Made by a program: the position numbers and the translations under genes | The notes under the pieces: generated by a model | Seen by the model: the letters and a program-made list of their open reading frames with translations, nothing else | Told to the model about the DNA's origin: nothing | Databases searched by the model: none | Source: Streptomyces piniterrae | GTDB lineage: Bacteria; Actinomycetota; Actinomycetes; Streptomycetales; Streptomycetaceae | Assembly: GCF_005048155.1 (NCBI RefSeq) | Contig: NZ_SUMB01000019.1 | Span: 1 to 64,000 of the forward strand | Direction: 5' to 3' | DNA: 64,000 nt | Shown: piece after piece, positions 23,475 through 31,836 of the stretch | How the letters are laid out: every line of letters begins with the position of its first letter | How positions within the stretch are numbered: the first letter of the stretch is position 1

Positions 23475-25922
23475 ATGGCCCGCCGCAGCACGAAGACCCC
23501 GCCGCCGGACGACTTCGAGGAGAGGATCCTCGACATCGACGTCGTCGACGAGATGCAGGGTTCCTTCCTCGAGTACGCGTATTCGGTCATCTACTCCCGC
23601 GCCCTGCCGGACGCCCGCGACGGGCTCAAGCCCGTGCACCGCCGCATCCTGTACCAGATGAACGAGATGGGCCTGCGCCCCGATCGCGGCTATGTGAAGT
23701 GCGCCCGCGTCGTCGGCGAGGTCATGGGCAAGCTCCACCCGCACGGCGACGCGTCCATCTACGACGCCCTGGTGCGCATGGCGCAGCCGTTCTCGATGCG
23801 GCTGCCGCTGGTCGACGGACACGGCAACTTCGGCTCGCTGGGCAATGACGACCCGCCCGCCGCGATGCGTTACACCGAGTGCCGGATGGCGTCGGCGACG
23901 TCCCTGATGACGGAGTCCATCGACGAGGACACCGTCGACTTCGCACCGAACTACGACGGCCAGGAACAGGAACCGGCCGCGCTCCCCGCGGCCTACCCGA
24001 ATCTCCTCGTCAACGGCACATCCGGCATCGCGGTCGGAATGGCGACGAACATGCCGCCGCACAACCTCGGTGAGGTCATCGCCGCGGCCCGCCACCTGAT
24101 CCGGTACCCGAACGCCGACCTCGACGCCCTGATGCGCTTCGTGCCCGGCCCCGACCTGCCGACCGGCGGCCGGATCGTCGGCCTGAGCGGCGTACGGGAC
24201 GCGTACGAGAAGGGCCGCGGCACGTTCAAGATCCGCGCGACGGTCACGGTCGAGAGCGTCACCGCCCGCCGCAAGGGCCTCGTCGTCACCGAACTCCCCT
24301 TCACCGTCGGCCCCGAGAAGGTCATCTCCAAGATCAAGGACCTGGTGGGCTCCAAGAAGCTCCAGGGCATCGCCGACGTCAAGGACCTCACCGACCGCGA
24401 ACACGGCCTGCGGCTGGTGATCGAGGTCAAGAACGGCTTCAACCCCGAGGCCGTGCTGGAGCAGCTCTACAAGCTCACGCCGATGGAGGAGTCCTTCGGC
24501 ATCAACAACGTCGCGCTGGTGGACGGCCAGCCGCTGACGCTCGGCCTCAAGGAGCTGCTGGAGGTCTACGTCGACCACCGCTTCGAGGTGGTGCGCCGGC
24601 GCAGCGAGTTCCGGCGCGGCAAGCGGCGCGACCGGCTCCACCTGGTCGAGGGCCTGCTGACCGCCCTGGTCGACATCGACGAGGTCATCCGGCTGATCCG
24701 CTCCAGCGACAACAGCGCGCAGGCCAAGGAGCGGCTCATCGAGCGCTTCGGACTGAGCGACATCCAGACGCAGTACATCCTCGACACCCCGCTGCGCCGG
24801 CTGACCAAGTTCGACCGTATCGAGCTGGAGTCGGAGCGCGACCGGCTGCGGTCCGAGATCGAGGACCTGACCCGGATCCTGGAGTCCGACGCGGAGCTGC
24901 GCAAGCTGGTCTCCGGCGAGCTGGCCGCGGTCGCCAAGAAGTACGCCACGGACCGCCGGACGGTCCTCCTGGAGTCGGCGGGCGCCCCGCCCACGGCGAT
25001 GCCGCTGGAGGTCTCCGACGACCCCTGCCGGGTGCTGCTGTCCTCCACCGGCCTGCTGGCCCGTACGGCGAGCGGCGAGGTGTCCTTCGATGCCGACGCC
25101 AAACGCGTCAAGCACGACGCGATCGTCTCGGCCGTGCCGGCGACGACCCGCGGCGAGGTGGGCGCGGTGACTTCGACGGGCCGGCTGCTGCGGCTCTCGG
25201 TGATCGATCTGCCGCAGCTCCCGGACACCGTGGCGGCCCCCAGCCTCTCCGGGGGCGCGCAGATCTCCGAGTTCCTGACGCTCCAGGACGACGAGCGGCT
25301 GATCTGCCTGACGACGCTGGACGAGTCCTCGCCGGGCCTGGCGCTCGGCACGGAACAGGGCGTCGTCAAGCGGGTGGTGCCCGACTATCCGGCCAACAAG
25401 GAGGAGTTGGAGGTCATCACCCTCAAGGAGGGCGACCGCATCGTGGGCGCGGCCGAGCTGCGCACCGGTGAGGAGGACCTGGTCTTCATCACCAACGAGG
25501 CGCAGCTGTTGCGCTACCAGGCGTCGCAGGTGCGGCCGCAGGGCCGGCCCGCGGGCGGCATGGCCGGCATCAAGCTGGGCCAGGGCGCGAAGGTGATCGC
25601 GTTCGCGGCGGTCGATCCGGCCTCCGACGCCATGGTGTTCACGGTCGCCGGCTCGCACGGCACGCTCGACGACTCGGAGGCGACGGCCAAGCTCACACCG
25701 TTCGACCAGTACCCGCGCAAGGGCCGGGCGACCGGCGGGGTGCGCTGCCAGCGGTTCCTGAAGGGCGAGGACTGTCTGACGATGGCCTGGGCCGGGGCCG
25801 CTCCGGTGCGGGCGGCGGACGCCAAGGGCGCGCCGGTGGCGCTGCCGGAGGTCGATCCGCGGCGGGACGGCTCGGGGGTGCCGCTGCTGAAGCAGGTCGC
25901 GGCGCTGGCGGGGCCGGTTTAG
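23475..25922 (+). CDS. parC: DNA topoisomerase IV subunit A (ParC / GyrA-like)
   Basis: The 815-residue protein starts at ATG 23475 with AAGGAG about 11 nt upstream. It has a breakage-reunion domain (about 15-480) with catalytic Tyr133 in AAMRYTE, then the C-terminal beta-pinwheel (about 500-800). With ParE it decatenates replicated chromosomes. Assignment as ParC rather than GyrA rests on recalled Streptomyces gene order (gyrBA lie near oriC) and the lone parE 13 kb away. The quinolone loop reads GDASIYD, with Ala93 at the position of E. coli GyrA Ser83. The TAG stop begins a short tandem repeat. Confidence 0.93.
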   Translation: MARRSTKTPPPDDFEERILDIDVVDEMQGSFLEYAYSVIYSRALPDARDGLKPVHRRILYQMNEMGLRPDRGYVKCARVVGEVMGKLHPHGDASIYDALVRMAQPFSMRLPLVDGHGNFGSLGNDDPPAAMRYTECRMASATSLMTESIDEDTVDFAPNYDGQEQEPAALPAAYPNLLVNGTSGIAVGMATNMPPHNLGEVIAAARHLIRYPNADLDALMRFVPGPDLPTGGRIVGLSGVRDAYEKGRGTFKIRATVTVESVTARRKGLVVTELPFTVGPEKVISKIKDLVGSKKLQGIADVKDLTDREHGLRLVIEVKNGFNPEAVLEQLYKLTPMEESFGINNVALVDGQPLTLGLKELLEVYVDHRFEVVRRRSEFRRGKRRDRLHLVEGLLTALVDIDEVIRLIRSSDNSAQAKERLIERFGLSDIQTQYILDTPLRRLTKFDRIELESERDRLRSEIEDLTRILESDAELRKLVSGELAAVAKKYATDRRTVLLESAGAPPTAMPLEVSDDPCRVLLSSTGLLARTASGEVSFDADAKRVKHDAIVSAVPATTRGEVGAVTSTGRLLRLSVIDLPQLPDTVAAPSLSGGAQISEFLTLQDDERLICLTTLDESSPGLALGTEQGVVKRVVPDYPANKEELEVITLKEGDRIVGAAELRTGEEDLVFITNEAQLLRYQASQVRPQGRPAGGMAGIKLGQGAKVIAFAAVDPASDAMVFTVAGSHGTLDDSEATAKLTPFDQYPRKGRATGGVRCQRFLKGEDCLTMAWAGAAPVRAADAKGAPVALPEVDPRRDGSGVPLLKQVAALAGPV

Positions 25923-25985
25923 TGCCGGGGTGGGCCCGGTGTAGTGCCGAGGTCGTCCCAGCACAGTGCCGAGGTCGTCTCGGTG
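25920..25985 (+). repeat. Three imperfect 21-23-bp tandem repeats over the parC stop
   Basis: Units beginning (T)AGTGCCG start at 25920, 25942 and 25965. The last two share 15 identical bases (AGTGCCGAGGTCGTC). The first unit contains the parC TAG stop. Confidence 0.7.
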
Positions 25986-26013
25986 TAGCGGGTTCGTAGC
26001 CTGTGTGAGTCGA

Positions 26014-26056
26014 CGAGGGCGGGCCGGTCGGTGTGATGCCGACCGGCCCGCCCTCG
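26014..26056. terminator. Bidirectional terminator between parC and the CobW-type gene
   Basis: A perfect 18-bp stem (26014-26031 with 26039-26056) with a 7-nt loop lies between convergent genes. Confidence 0.92.
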
Positions 26057-26125
26057 TTGCTACCGCCTCGTTGCTACTGCCTCGTCGCCACTTCCCCGTG
26101 GCTCCCCCGGGGCGGCGCCCCGGCG

Positions 26126-27286
26126 CTACTCCTCCCGGGAAGCCACGTACCTCAGGACGCCCCACATGCTGTTCGCGTCGGCGGTCGCCGGGACGGTCTC
26201 CCGGCAGTTCTCCAGCTCCTTGCGGAGAGCCGCCGCGTCGATGCCGCTGCCGATCATGACGAGTTGAGTGCAGCGTTCCTCGTCCTTCGGCCACGGCGAA
26301 GGGTAGAAGCGGAGGAAGTCGCCGACGGCGTGCACCGTGAACTTCTGCCGGCTGTCCGGGACGTCGAAGTGGACAAAGCCCTTGATGCGGTAGAGGCCGG
26401 CGGGGCGGCTGTCGAGAAAGTCCATGAGACGGCGCGGATGCATCGGCTCATCGGAGGTGAACTCCACGCTCTCGTACGCGGCGTGGAGGTGATCCGCGTG
26501 GTCGCACGGCCCCGTGTGGTGCGGGTGATCCGGGTGGCCCGCGCCGGCTGCCTGACCTGAGTGGTCGCAGTCGTCGGCCGGGACGTGAGGGCCGCCGGGA
26601 CCTCCGGCCGCCACGTCACGGTTCGCCGCGGCCTCCCTCAACAGATCCTCGAACGACAACTGCCGCACCGCCGCATCCTGGTCCTCACCCGGTCCACGGT
26701 CGAAGAACAGCTCCGGGTCGATCCGCCCGTACGCCGTGCAGACCACCGGCCTGCCCGGAGCCAGGTCCGCGAGAGTGTCCATGAGCCGCCGCCGCGCCGC
26801 GTCCTCGATCCGGTCGGCCTTGTTGAGCACGACGAGATCCGCGATGCCGACGTGCCGGTCCAGTTCGGGGTGCCGCTCACGGGTGGCGCCGAACTCGGCG
26901 GCGTCGACGACCTCGATCAGCCCGCCGTAGACGATGCGGTCATTGTCGCTGGCGAGGATCATCCTGATGAGTTCCTGGGGCTCGGCCAGCCCGCTGGCCT
27001 CGATGACGATCACATCGATACGGGCCGCGGGGCGGGCCAGCCGCTCCAGGTAGTCGTCCAGCTCACTGGTGTCGACCGCGCAGCACAGACAGCCGTTGCC
27101 GAGCGAGACCATCGAGTCCACCTGCCCGGCGACGGTCATCGCATCGATCTCGATGCTGCCGAAGTCATTGACGATCGCGCCGATACGGGTGCCGTCGCCG
27201 GCCGCGAGCAGATGGTTGAGGAGGGTGGTCTTGCCCGACCCGAGGAAGCCCGCGAGCACGACGACCGGGATCTGTTGCGGGGCCAA
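26126..27286 (-). CDS. CobW/COG0523-family GTPase (metal chaperone type)
   Basis: TTG at 27286 is preceded by GGAGG with 7 nt spacing and gives 386 residues; an in-frame ATG at 27322 lacks a ribosome site. The N-terminal G domain has the P-loop GFLGSGKTT, the metal-binding GCLCC motif and NKAD. The CobW C-terminal domain is about 270-380. A His/Asp-rich insertion (about 235-275, with HPDHPHHTG and CDHADHLHA) lies between them. Such proteins hand Zn or another metal to client enzymes. I looked for a Zur-like box upstream and saw none, so the metal and regulation are open. Confidence 0.88.
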   Translation of the reverse strand: MAPQQIPVVVLAGFLGSGKTTLLNHLLAAGDGTRIGAIVNDFGSIEIDAMTVAGQVDSMVSLGNGCLCCAVDTSELDDYLERLARPAARIDVIVIEASGLAEPQELIRMILASDNDRIVYGGLIEVVDAAEFGATRERHPELDRHVGIADLVVLNKADRIEDAARRRLMDTLADLAPGRPVVCTAYGRIDPELFFDRGPGEDQDAAVRQLSFEDLLREAAANRDVAAGGPGGPHVPADDCDHSGQAAGAGHPDHPHHTGPCDHADHLHAAYESVEFTSDEPMHPRRLMDFLDSRPAGLYRIKGFVHFDVPDSRQKFTVHAVGDFLRFYPSPWPKDEERCTQLVMIGSGIDAAALRKELENCRETVPATADANSMWGVLRYVASREE

Positions 27287-27401
27287 GGGGGCGCCTCCAT
27301 GGTGCGGGTGGCGGGGCCGCACGAACCGGCGGCGGACGAGCTGTCGATCGTAACGGACCGCCTACGACAGGGGCTCGGCTCGCCTCCTGGGCATACGACG
27401 G

Positions 27402-28571
27402 TCAGCTTGGCGCGACGGCGGGCAGCGGCTGCGGAGCGGGCGGGCCGACGTAACGGGCCGCCGGGCGGATGATCTTCGAGTCCTCGGCCTGCTCCACGAT
27501 GTTGGCGCTCCAGCCGACCACACGGGCCGCGCAGAACGTGGGCGTGAACATCTCACGCGGCAGACCGCACAGCTCCATCACGACACCTGCGTAGAACTCC
27601 ACGTTGGTGTGCAACTCACGGCCCGGCTTGAGTTCGGCGAGCAGCGCCTCCACCCTCGCCTCCACCTGGACGGCGAATTCCACCAGCGGTCCACCGAAGC
27701 CCTCGGCGATACCACGCAGCATCCGGGAGCGCGGGTCCTCGGTGCGGTAGACGGGGTGACCGAAACCCATGATCCGGTCACCGCGCAGCACCCGATCCCG
27801 GATCCAGTCGTCGATACGGTCCGGCGTACCGATCGCGTCGAGCGTGTCCAGGGCGCGGCTGGGTGCGCCGCCGTGCAGCGGCCCGGAGAGCGCGCCGACC
27901 GCGCCGACGAGGCAGGCCGCGAGGTCGGCGCCGGTGGAGGTGATGACACGGGCGGTGAACGTCGAGGCGTTGAAGCCATGGTCGATGGTCGAGATCAGAT
28001 ACGCCTCGATCGCCCGGACACGCTCCGGCTCCGGCTCGTGACCGGTCAGCATGTAGAGGTAGTTGGCGGCATAGGACAGATCGGCGCGCGGCTCCACGGG
28101 CTGCTCCCCCTGGCCGAGCCGGTGCAGCGCGGTGAGCAGGGTCGGTACGGCCGCACAAGCGGCGAGCGCGTCCGCGCGGCGGCGGTCGGCATCGATGTCG
28201 TACAGCGGCCGGAAGCCGGCGGACGCGCCGAGCAACGAGAGTGCGGTACGCAGCCCGGCGAGCGGACCGGAGAGCGCGCCCGCCCGTGCGATGCCGGGCA
28301 GTGCGTCACGTACCGCGGCAGGCAGCACACGCAGGGCGGCGGTCTCGGCCTTGAACGCCACCGACTGCTCCCCGTCCGGCAACTCACCGTGGAACATCAG
28401 GTACCAGACGTCCTCGAAACCGCGGGCCGTGGCCAACTCCACGGCGGAGTACTGCCGGTAGTGGTAGAAGCCTTCGCGGCCCCGGACATCACCCAGCTCG
28501 GTCTCGGTGACGATCACGCCCGCGAGCCCGCGAGGCGCTTCGATGGGCGCGTTCACCTCGGCGATCGGCAT
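27402..28571 (-). CDS. Citrate synthase / 2-methylcitrate synthase family enzyme
   Basis: The 389-residue protein starts at ATG 28571 after AAGGAG (6 nt gap). The family blocks are present: SGPLHGGA (catalytic His), GFGHPVYRTEDPR (catalytic His), and HTNVEFYAG, where Glu stands in place of the more usual Asp. It condenses acetyl- or propionyl-CoA with oxaloacetate. Streptomyces has another citrate synthase elsewhere that I recall as the main TCA enzyme, so this may be a paralogue. It faces an HTH-citrate synthase fusion across a 111-bp region with a perfect palindrome. Confidence 0.88.
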   Translation of the reverse strand: MPIAEVNAPIEAPRGLAGVIVTETELGDVRGREGFYHYRQYSAVELATARGFEDVWYLMFHGELPDGEQSVAFKAETAALRVLPAAVRDALPGIARAGALSGPLAGLRTALSLLGASAGFRPLYDIDADRRRADALAACAAVPTLLTALHRLGQGEQPVEPRADLSYAANYLYMLTGHEPEPERVRAIEAYLISTIDHGFNASTFTARVITSTGADLAACLVGAVGALSGPLHGGAPSRALDTLDAIGTPDRIDDWIRDRVLRGDRIMGFGHPVYRTEDPRSRMLRGIAEGFGGPLVEFAVQVEARVEALLAELKPGRELHTNVEFYAGVVMELCGLPREMFTPTFCAARVVGWSANIVEQAEDSKIIRPAARYVGPPAPQPLPAVAPS

Positions 28572-28639
28572 AACAAACTCCTTCTTCTGTTCCTCCCCGG
28601 CATTGATCCAACTGTCTATGCTTGATTCCGTCTCGTCAA

Positions 28640-28656
28640 TATTGATTGAATCAATA
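28640..28656. promoter_or_regulatory. Perfect AT-rich palindrome in the divergent citrate synthase promoter
   Basis: TATTGATTGAATCAATA is a perfect 8-1-8 palindrome in a very GC-rich genome. It lies 27 bp before the HTH-fusion ATG and 69 bp before the citrate synthase ATG. On the minus strand a TTGACG hexamer (28639-28634) lies directly next to it and could be the -35 of the citrate synthase promoter. Confidence 0.75.
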
Positions 28657-28682
28657 CACATGCAGGCGGATACGGTGGCTCC

Positions 28683-29939
28683 ATGGCGGATCAAGACACG
28701 ACTCATGTCACGGACGACGCGTCGGGGCGACGGCTGAGCACCCGCGAAGCGGCCGACCGGCTCGGCGTGAAGCCGGAGACGGTGTACGCCTACGTCAGCC
28801 GCGGCCAGCTGACCAGCCGCCGCGAGCCCGGCGGCCGCGGCAGCACCTTCGACGCGAAAGAAGTCGACGCACTCGCCCGGCGCGGCGGCCGCCGCGAACC
28901 CTCCGGCTCCAGCGGCGAGTTGGCGGTTCGTACGGGCATCACCCTCATCGACCGCGACCACTGCTACTTCCGTGGCGTCGACGCCACGGAACTCGCCGCC
29001 CACTACAGCTACGAGGAGGTCGCCGAGTGGCTGTGGACCGGCGAACTACGCCGTGGCATCCGCTTCACGGGACCGCCCGACGCCCTGTCCGCAGCCCGCC
29101 GCGCCGTACAGGCAATGCCTGCGCACAGCGGACCGATGGACCGACTGCGGGTCGCCGTGATCGCCGCGGCGGCCGCTGATCCACTGCGCTTCGACCTGTC
29201 CGAAGACGCCGTCCTCGACACCGCCCGCAGCCTCATCCCGACTCTCGTCGACGCGCTACCGCCGCAGGCTCCCCAGCAGCCCGAGGCGGCATCACTCGCA
29301 CCGCGACTGTGGTCACGACTGACCTCCGAACCAGCCGACGCCGCGTCGCTGCGCGTCCTGGACGCGGCGCTGGTCCTGCTGATCGATCACGACCTCGCTG
29401 CCTCGACGCTCGCGGTCCGGGTCGCCGCCTCTGCGCGCGCCCACCCGTACGCGATTGTTTCTGCCGGGTTCGGGGCACTGGACGGCACCCTGCATGGCGC
29501 GGCGAGCGGGCTGGCCCACCGCATGCTGCTCGAGGTGCTGGAGCGCGGTAGCGCAGCAGCGGTCGTCGCCGATCACCTGCGGGCGGGGCGCCGGGTCCCG
29601 GGACTCGGCCACCCCCTCTATCCGGGCGAGGACCCGCGAGCCCGCGCCCTGTTCGGGCTGTTGGAGGACGTGGCGCAGGCGCAGCCGGCTTTGCAGGCCG
29701 CACGGCAGGTGATCACCACCGCGGCCCGGCACACCGAGTTGCACGCCAACGTCGACCTTGCGCTGGCCGTACTCACGGTGTCGGCGGGGATGCCGGCCGA
29801 GGCCGGCGAGACGGTCTTCGCCATAGCCCGTACCGCCGGCTGGATCGCGCACGCGTTGGAGGAGTACGCAGAGCGTCCACTGCGGATGCGCCCCAGCGGC
29901 CAGTATCAGGGCCCCCGCCCGCCACAGCCGCTGCCATAG
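28683..29939 (+). CDS. Helix-turn-helix / citrate synthase-domain fusion protein
   Basis: The 418-residue protein combines an excisionase/MerR-like HTH (about 14-70: LSTREAADRLGVKPETVYAYV) with a complete citrate synthase-like domain (about 85-415). The synthase part keeps both histidine blocks (GTLHGAAS, GLGHPLYPGEDPR) and Asp in HANVDLA. It may be a DNA-binding protein that senses CoA thioesters or oxaloacetate through a citrate synthase fold, an active enzyme, or both. The ATG at 28683 has no strong ribosome site. It is divergent from the second citrate synthase, with a palindrome between them. Confidence 0.85.
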   Translation: MADQDTTHVTDDASGRRLSTREAADRLGVKPETVYAYVSRGQLTSRREPGGRGSTFDAKEVDALARRGGRREPSGSSGELAVRTGITLIDRDHCYFRGVDATELAAHYSYEEVAEWLWTGELRRGIRFTGPPDALSAARRAVQAMPAHSGPMDRLRVAVIAAAAADPLRFDLSEDAVLDTARSLIPTLVDALPPQAPQQPEAASLAPRLWSRLTSEPADAASLRVLDAALVLLIDHDLAASTLAVRVAASARAHPYAIVSAGFGALDGTLHGAASGLAHRMLLEVLERGSAAAVVADHLRAGRRVPGLGHPLYPGEDPRARALFGLLEDVAQAQPALQAARQVITTAARHTELHANVDLALAVLTVSAGMPAEAGETVFAIARTAGWIAHALEEYAERPLRMRPSGQYQGPRPPQPLP

Positions 29940-30215
29940 AGCCAGCAGGGACCATTTCGCTGGAGATCAACCTGCGGCGAGCGACCTCTCACTCCGAAGG
30001 CGCCCGGCTCGCAGGTGTCTGGCGCATCGACTGCCGACGTTCCCGGTCACGCCGCCGACGGCGGCCAGGTCGCCCATTACGACCAGGCACTCCCCCAGCC
30101 GGACCCGCCGCTCCCTTCCGTGGCGGAGGAGGAGGCGCCGCTGCCTTTCCGGCAGACCCCGCTGCCAGGGGCCTGGAGTCCCTCAGCCCCCTCCCGGCAT
30201 TCGCCGTCCGGCGAC

Positions 30216-30234
30216 TCAGGTTAGGCTCACCTTT
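30216..30234 (+). promoter_or_regulatory. Iron box (DmdR1/IdeR-type operator)
   Basis: TCAGGTTAGGCTCACCTTT matches the recalled Streptomyces iron-box consensus TTAGGTTAGGCTCACCTAA at 16 of 19 positions. It directly abuts the GTG start of the ferredoxin-like gene at 30235. The embedded TTAGGCT can act as a -10 element, so the mRNA may be leaderless and repressed by Fe-loaded DmdR1. Confidence 0.85.
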
Positions 30235-31245
30235 GTGAGCACCTGCGCTACCGCTTCCCGCGAATCGGCCGAGCCCCTGGCCGGAACCGCGGCCACTGCC
30301 CCGACCTGGCTGCTCATCGAGCAGACCGGGCCCTGGGGAGCCCAGGCGCTGACGGACAGCCACCTCGACCCTGACATCGGCCGGGCCCTGGAGGCCGCGA
30401 CCGAGGGGACAGACGTACGTGTCGCCCTGATCCGTCGGCCCGGACGCCACGCCGACTGCCACGGCGTCTCCCGACGCCGTCTGTTCGTCGCACACACCGC
30501 GCCCGGCCGCTCCTGGATCCGCACGACCACCGTCACCGACCCGCGAGCGGCCCTCGGGCTGGACTTCGCCGCGCTTGGCACCGGCGAACATGGCGGCCTC
30601 TGGGAGCCGTACACCGGGGAGCCATTGGTCCTCGTCTGCACCAACGGCAAGCGGGACCGCTGCTGTGCGCTTCTCGGCCGTCCGCTGGCCGCGGAGGTGG
30701 CCGCCAGCGGTCTCGAAGCCTGGGAGGTCACGCATATCGGCGGCCACCGCTTCTCGCCCACCCTCTTTGTCCTCCCCTACGGCTACGCCTACGGACGAGC
30801 CTCCGCCCACTTGGTCAAGGACGCCGTGGAGGCGGCGCGCAGGGGACGGATCACGTTCGCCGACTGCCGCGGGCGCTCGGCCTGGGACCGGCCGGCTCAG
30901 GCCGCTGACCTCGCCGTTCGCGAGCTGATCGGGGAGGCGCGGGCGGACGCACTCGACGTCGTAAGGACCGACGCGGTGCGGCCCGAACCGGTGCGGGCCG
31001 ATGGCTCGTCGTCCGTTGGCGGGCCGGTTGCGGGAAGCTCCCCCACTTGGGCCGTTTCCGTCGCGCACACCGATGGCCGCACCTGGCGGGTCACGGTCGA
31101 GCAGGGGGCCAATGGTGCTCCGGCGCCCGCCAGCTGTGGTGCGCCGCTCGGTCCACCGGCGCGTATGACGGTCACCTCCATCACGGCCATCGCGGGTGTC
31201 ACTGCTGCGACGTGGCCCACCGCGCCCCTCGCTCCGCTCTCCTGA
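30235..31245 (+). CDS. Sucrase/ferredoxin-like family protein, iron-regulated
   Basis: The 336-residue protein belongs to the sucraseferredoxin-like (thioredoxin-fold [2Fe-2S]) family. Conserved features are VCTNGKRDRCC (Cys135, Cys143, Cys144), HIGGHRF (His167, His171), and Cys75 near an RRPGRH segment. GTG at 30235 has no ribosome site and is preceded directly by an iron box, which suggests a leaderless message. Family members have been linked to ferric-siderophore reduction in some bacteria; that would fit iron repression, but the biochemical role here is inferred. The C-terminal 90 residues are low-complexity and poorly conserved. Confidence 0.82.
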   Translation: MSTCATASRESAEPLAGTAATAPTWLLIEQTGPWGAQALTDSHLDPDIGRALEAATEGTDVRVALIRRPGRHADCHGVSRRRLFVAHTAPGRSWIRTTTVTDPRAALGLDFAALGTGEHGGLWEPYTGEPLVLVCTNGKRDRCCALLGRPLAAEVAASGLEAWEVTHIGGHRFSPTLFVLPYGYAYGRASAHLVKDAVEAARRGRITFADCRGRSAWDRPAQAADLAVRELIGEARADALDVVRTDAVRPEPVRADGSSSVGGPVAGSSPTWAVSVAHTDGRTWRVTVEQGANGAPAPASCGAPLGPPARMTVTSITAIAGVTAATWPTAPLAPLS

Positions 31246-31479
31246 CGCCGCAGCCCGGTCCGATTCCCTGGCTTCCCCAGGGCGTCGGCAGCGGCATTCC
31301 TCGCCGCGCAGCCCGGCGCGGTCACCTCGCGCTTGGGTGAGCACCATCCCTATGGTCAACCCCAAGGTCACGGCCAGCCCCAGGCCCAGCACCACCCCCG
31401 CGACCCGCCGCGTTGAGATCAGCCGCGCACGGCCCCGCCGTGTCGACACACGTCCCCCGTCGCCCGAATGCGAGCACAT
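31246..31479 (-). CDS. Possible small membrane protein (3' end unclear)
   Basis: On the minus strand ATG at 31479 has an excellent ribosome site (GAGGAGGGG, 7 nt spacing). The first 55 residues look real: a basic stretch (STRRGRARLISTRR) and one membrane helix (VAGVVLGLGLAVTLGLTIGM). After that the frame reads as Arg-rich noise and has no stop until 29989, running antisense through the iron-regulated gene. A lost stop or a frameshift is possible. The end given here is arbitrary, at the neighbour's 3' end. The gap 31246-31836 otherwise holds only a DnaA-box-like 9-mer (31706-31714). Confidence 0.28.
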
Positions 31480-31836
31480 GGCCGTCCCCTCCTCTGTTTT
31501 CTCGCCCTCCTCGCACCGCCAGGTTCAGTCGCACCGGAGTTTCGCCGAATGCGCCACGAACGCTCTTGTTCGTGCCGAGCAGGCCGCGAAACAGCCGATG
31601 CCCCAATCGCCCGCAACCGCCCTGGCCACGCCAGAGCCGTCGTGAGCGCCCCCAACCCGACGTTCACCCTGCGAGACTAAGCGCGCACAATCCGCAGCCG
31701 AAAGCCCTGTGGATAACTCCGCAGGGCCCACCGTTCGCGGGGCACAAGTCGCTGCGCGCCTCCGTCCGACCACCCTCCGGAATCAGGCTGGCGCGAATTA
31801 CCGACTGCGCTACCACCGCGCTTACTGTTCATTCAT

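Noticed and set aside
23391..26294. A 967-codon minus-strand frame opposite parC
   Set aside because: The opposite strand encodes a fully recognisable ParC; this frame has no domain and no ribosome site.
27287..27401. Zur box upstream of the CobW-type gene
   Set aside because: No AT-rich TGAAAATGATTTTCA-like sequence is present in the interval.
31706..31714. A single DnaA-box-like TTATCCACA as a possible replication origin
   Set aside because: One box without a cluster, AT-rich unwinding element, dnaA or dnaN does not make an origin.
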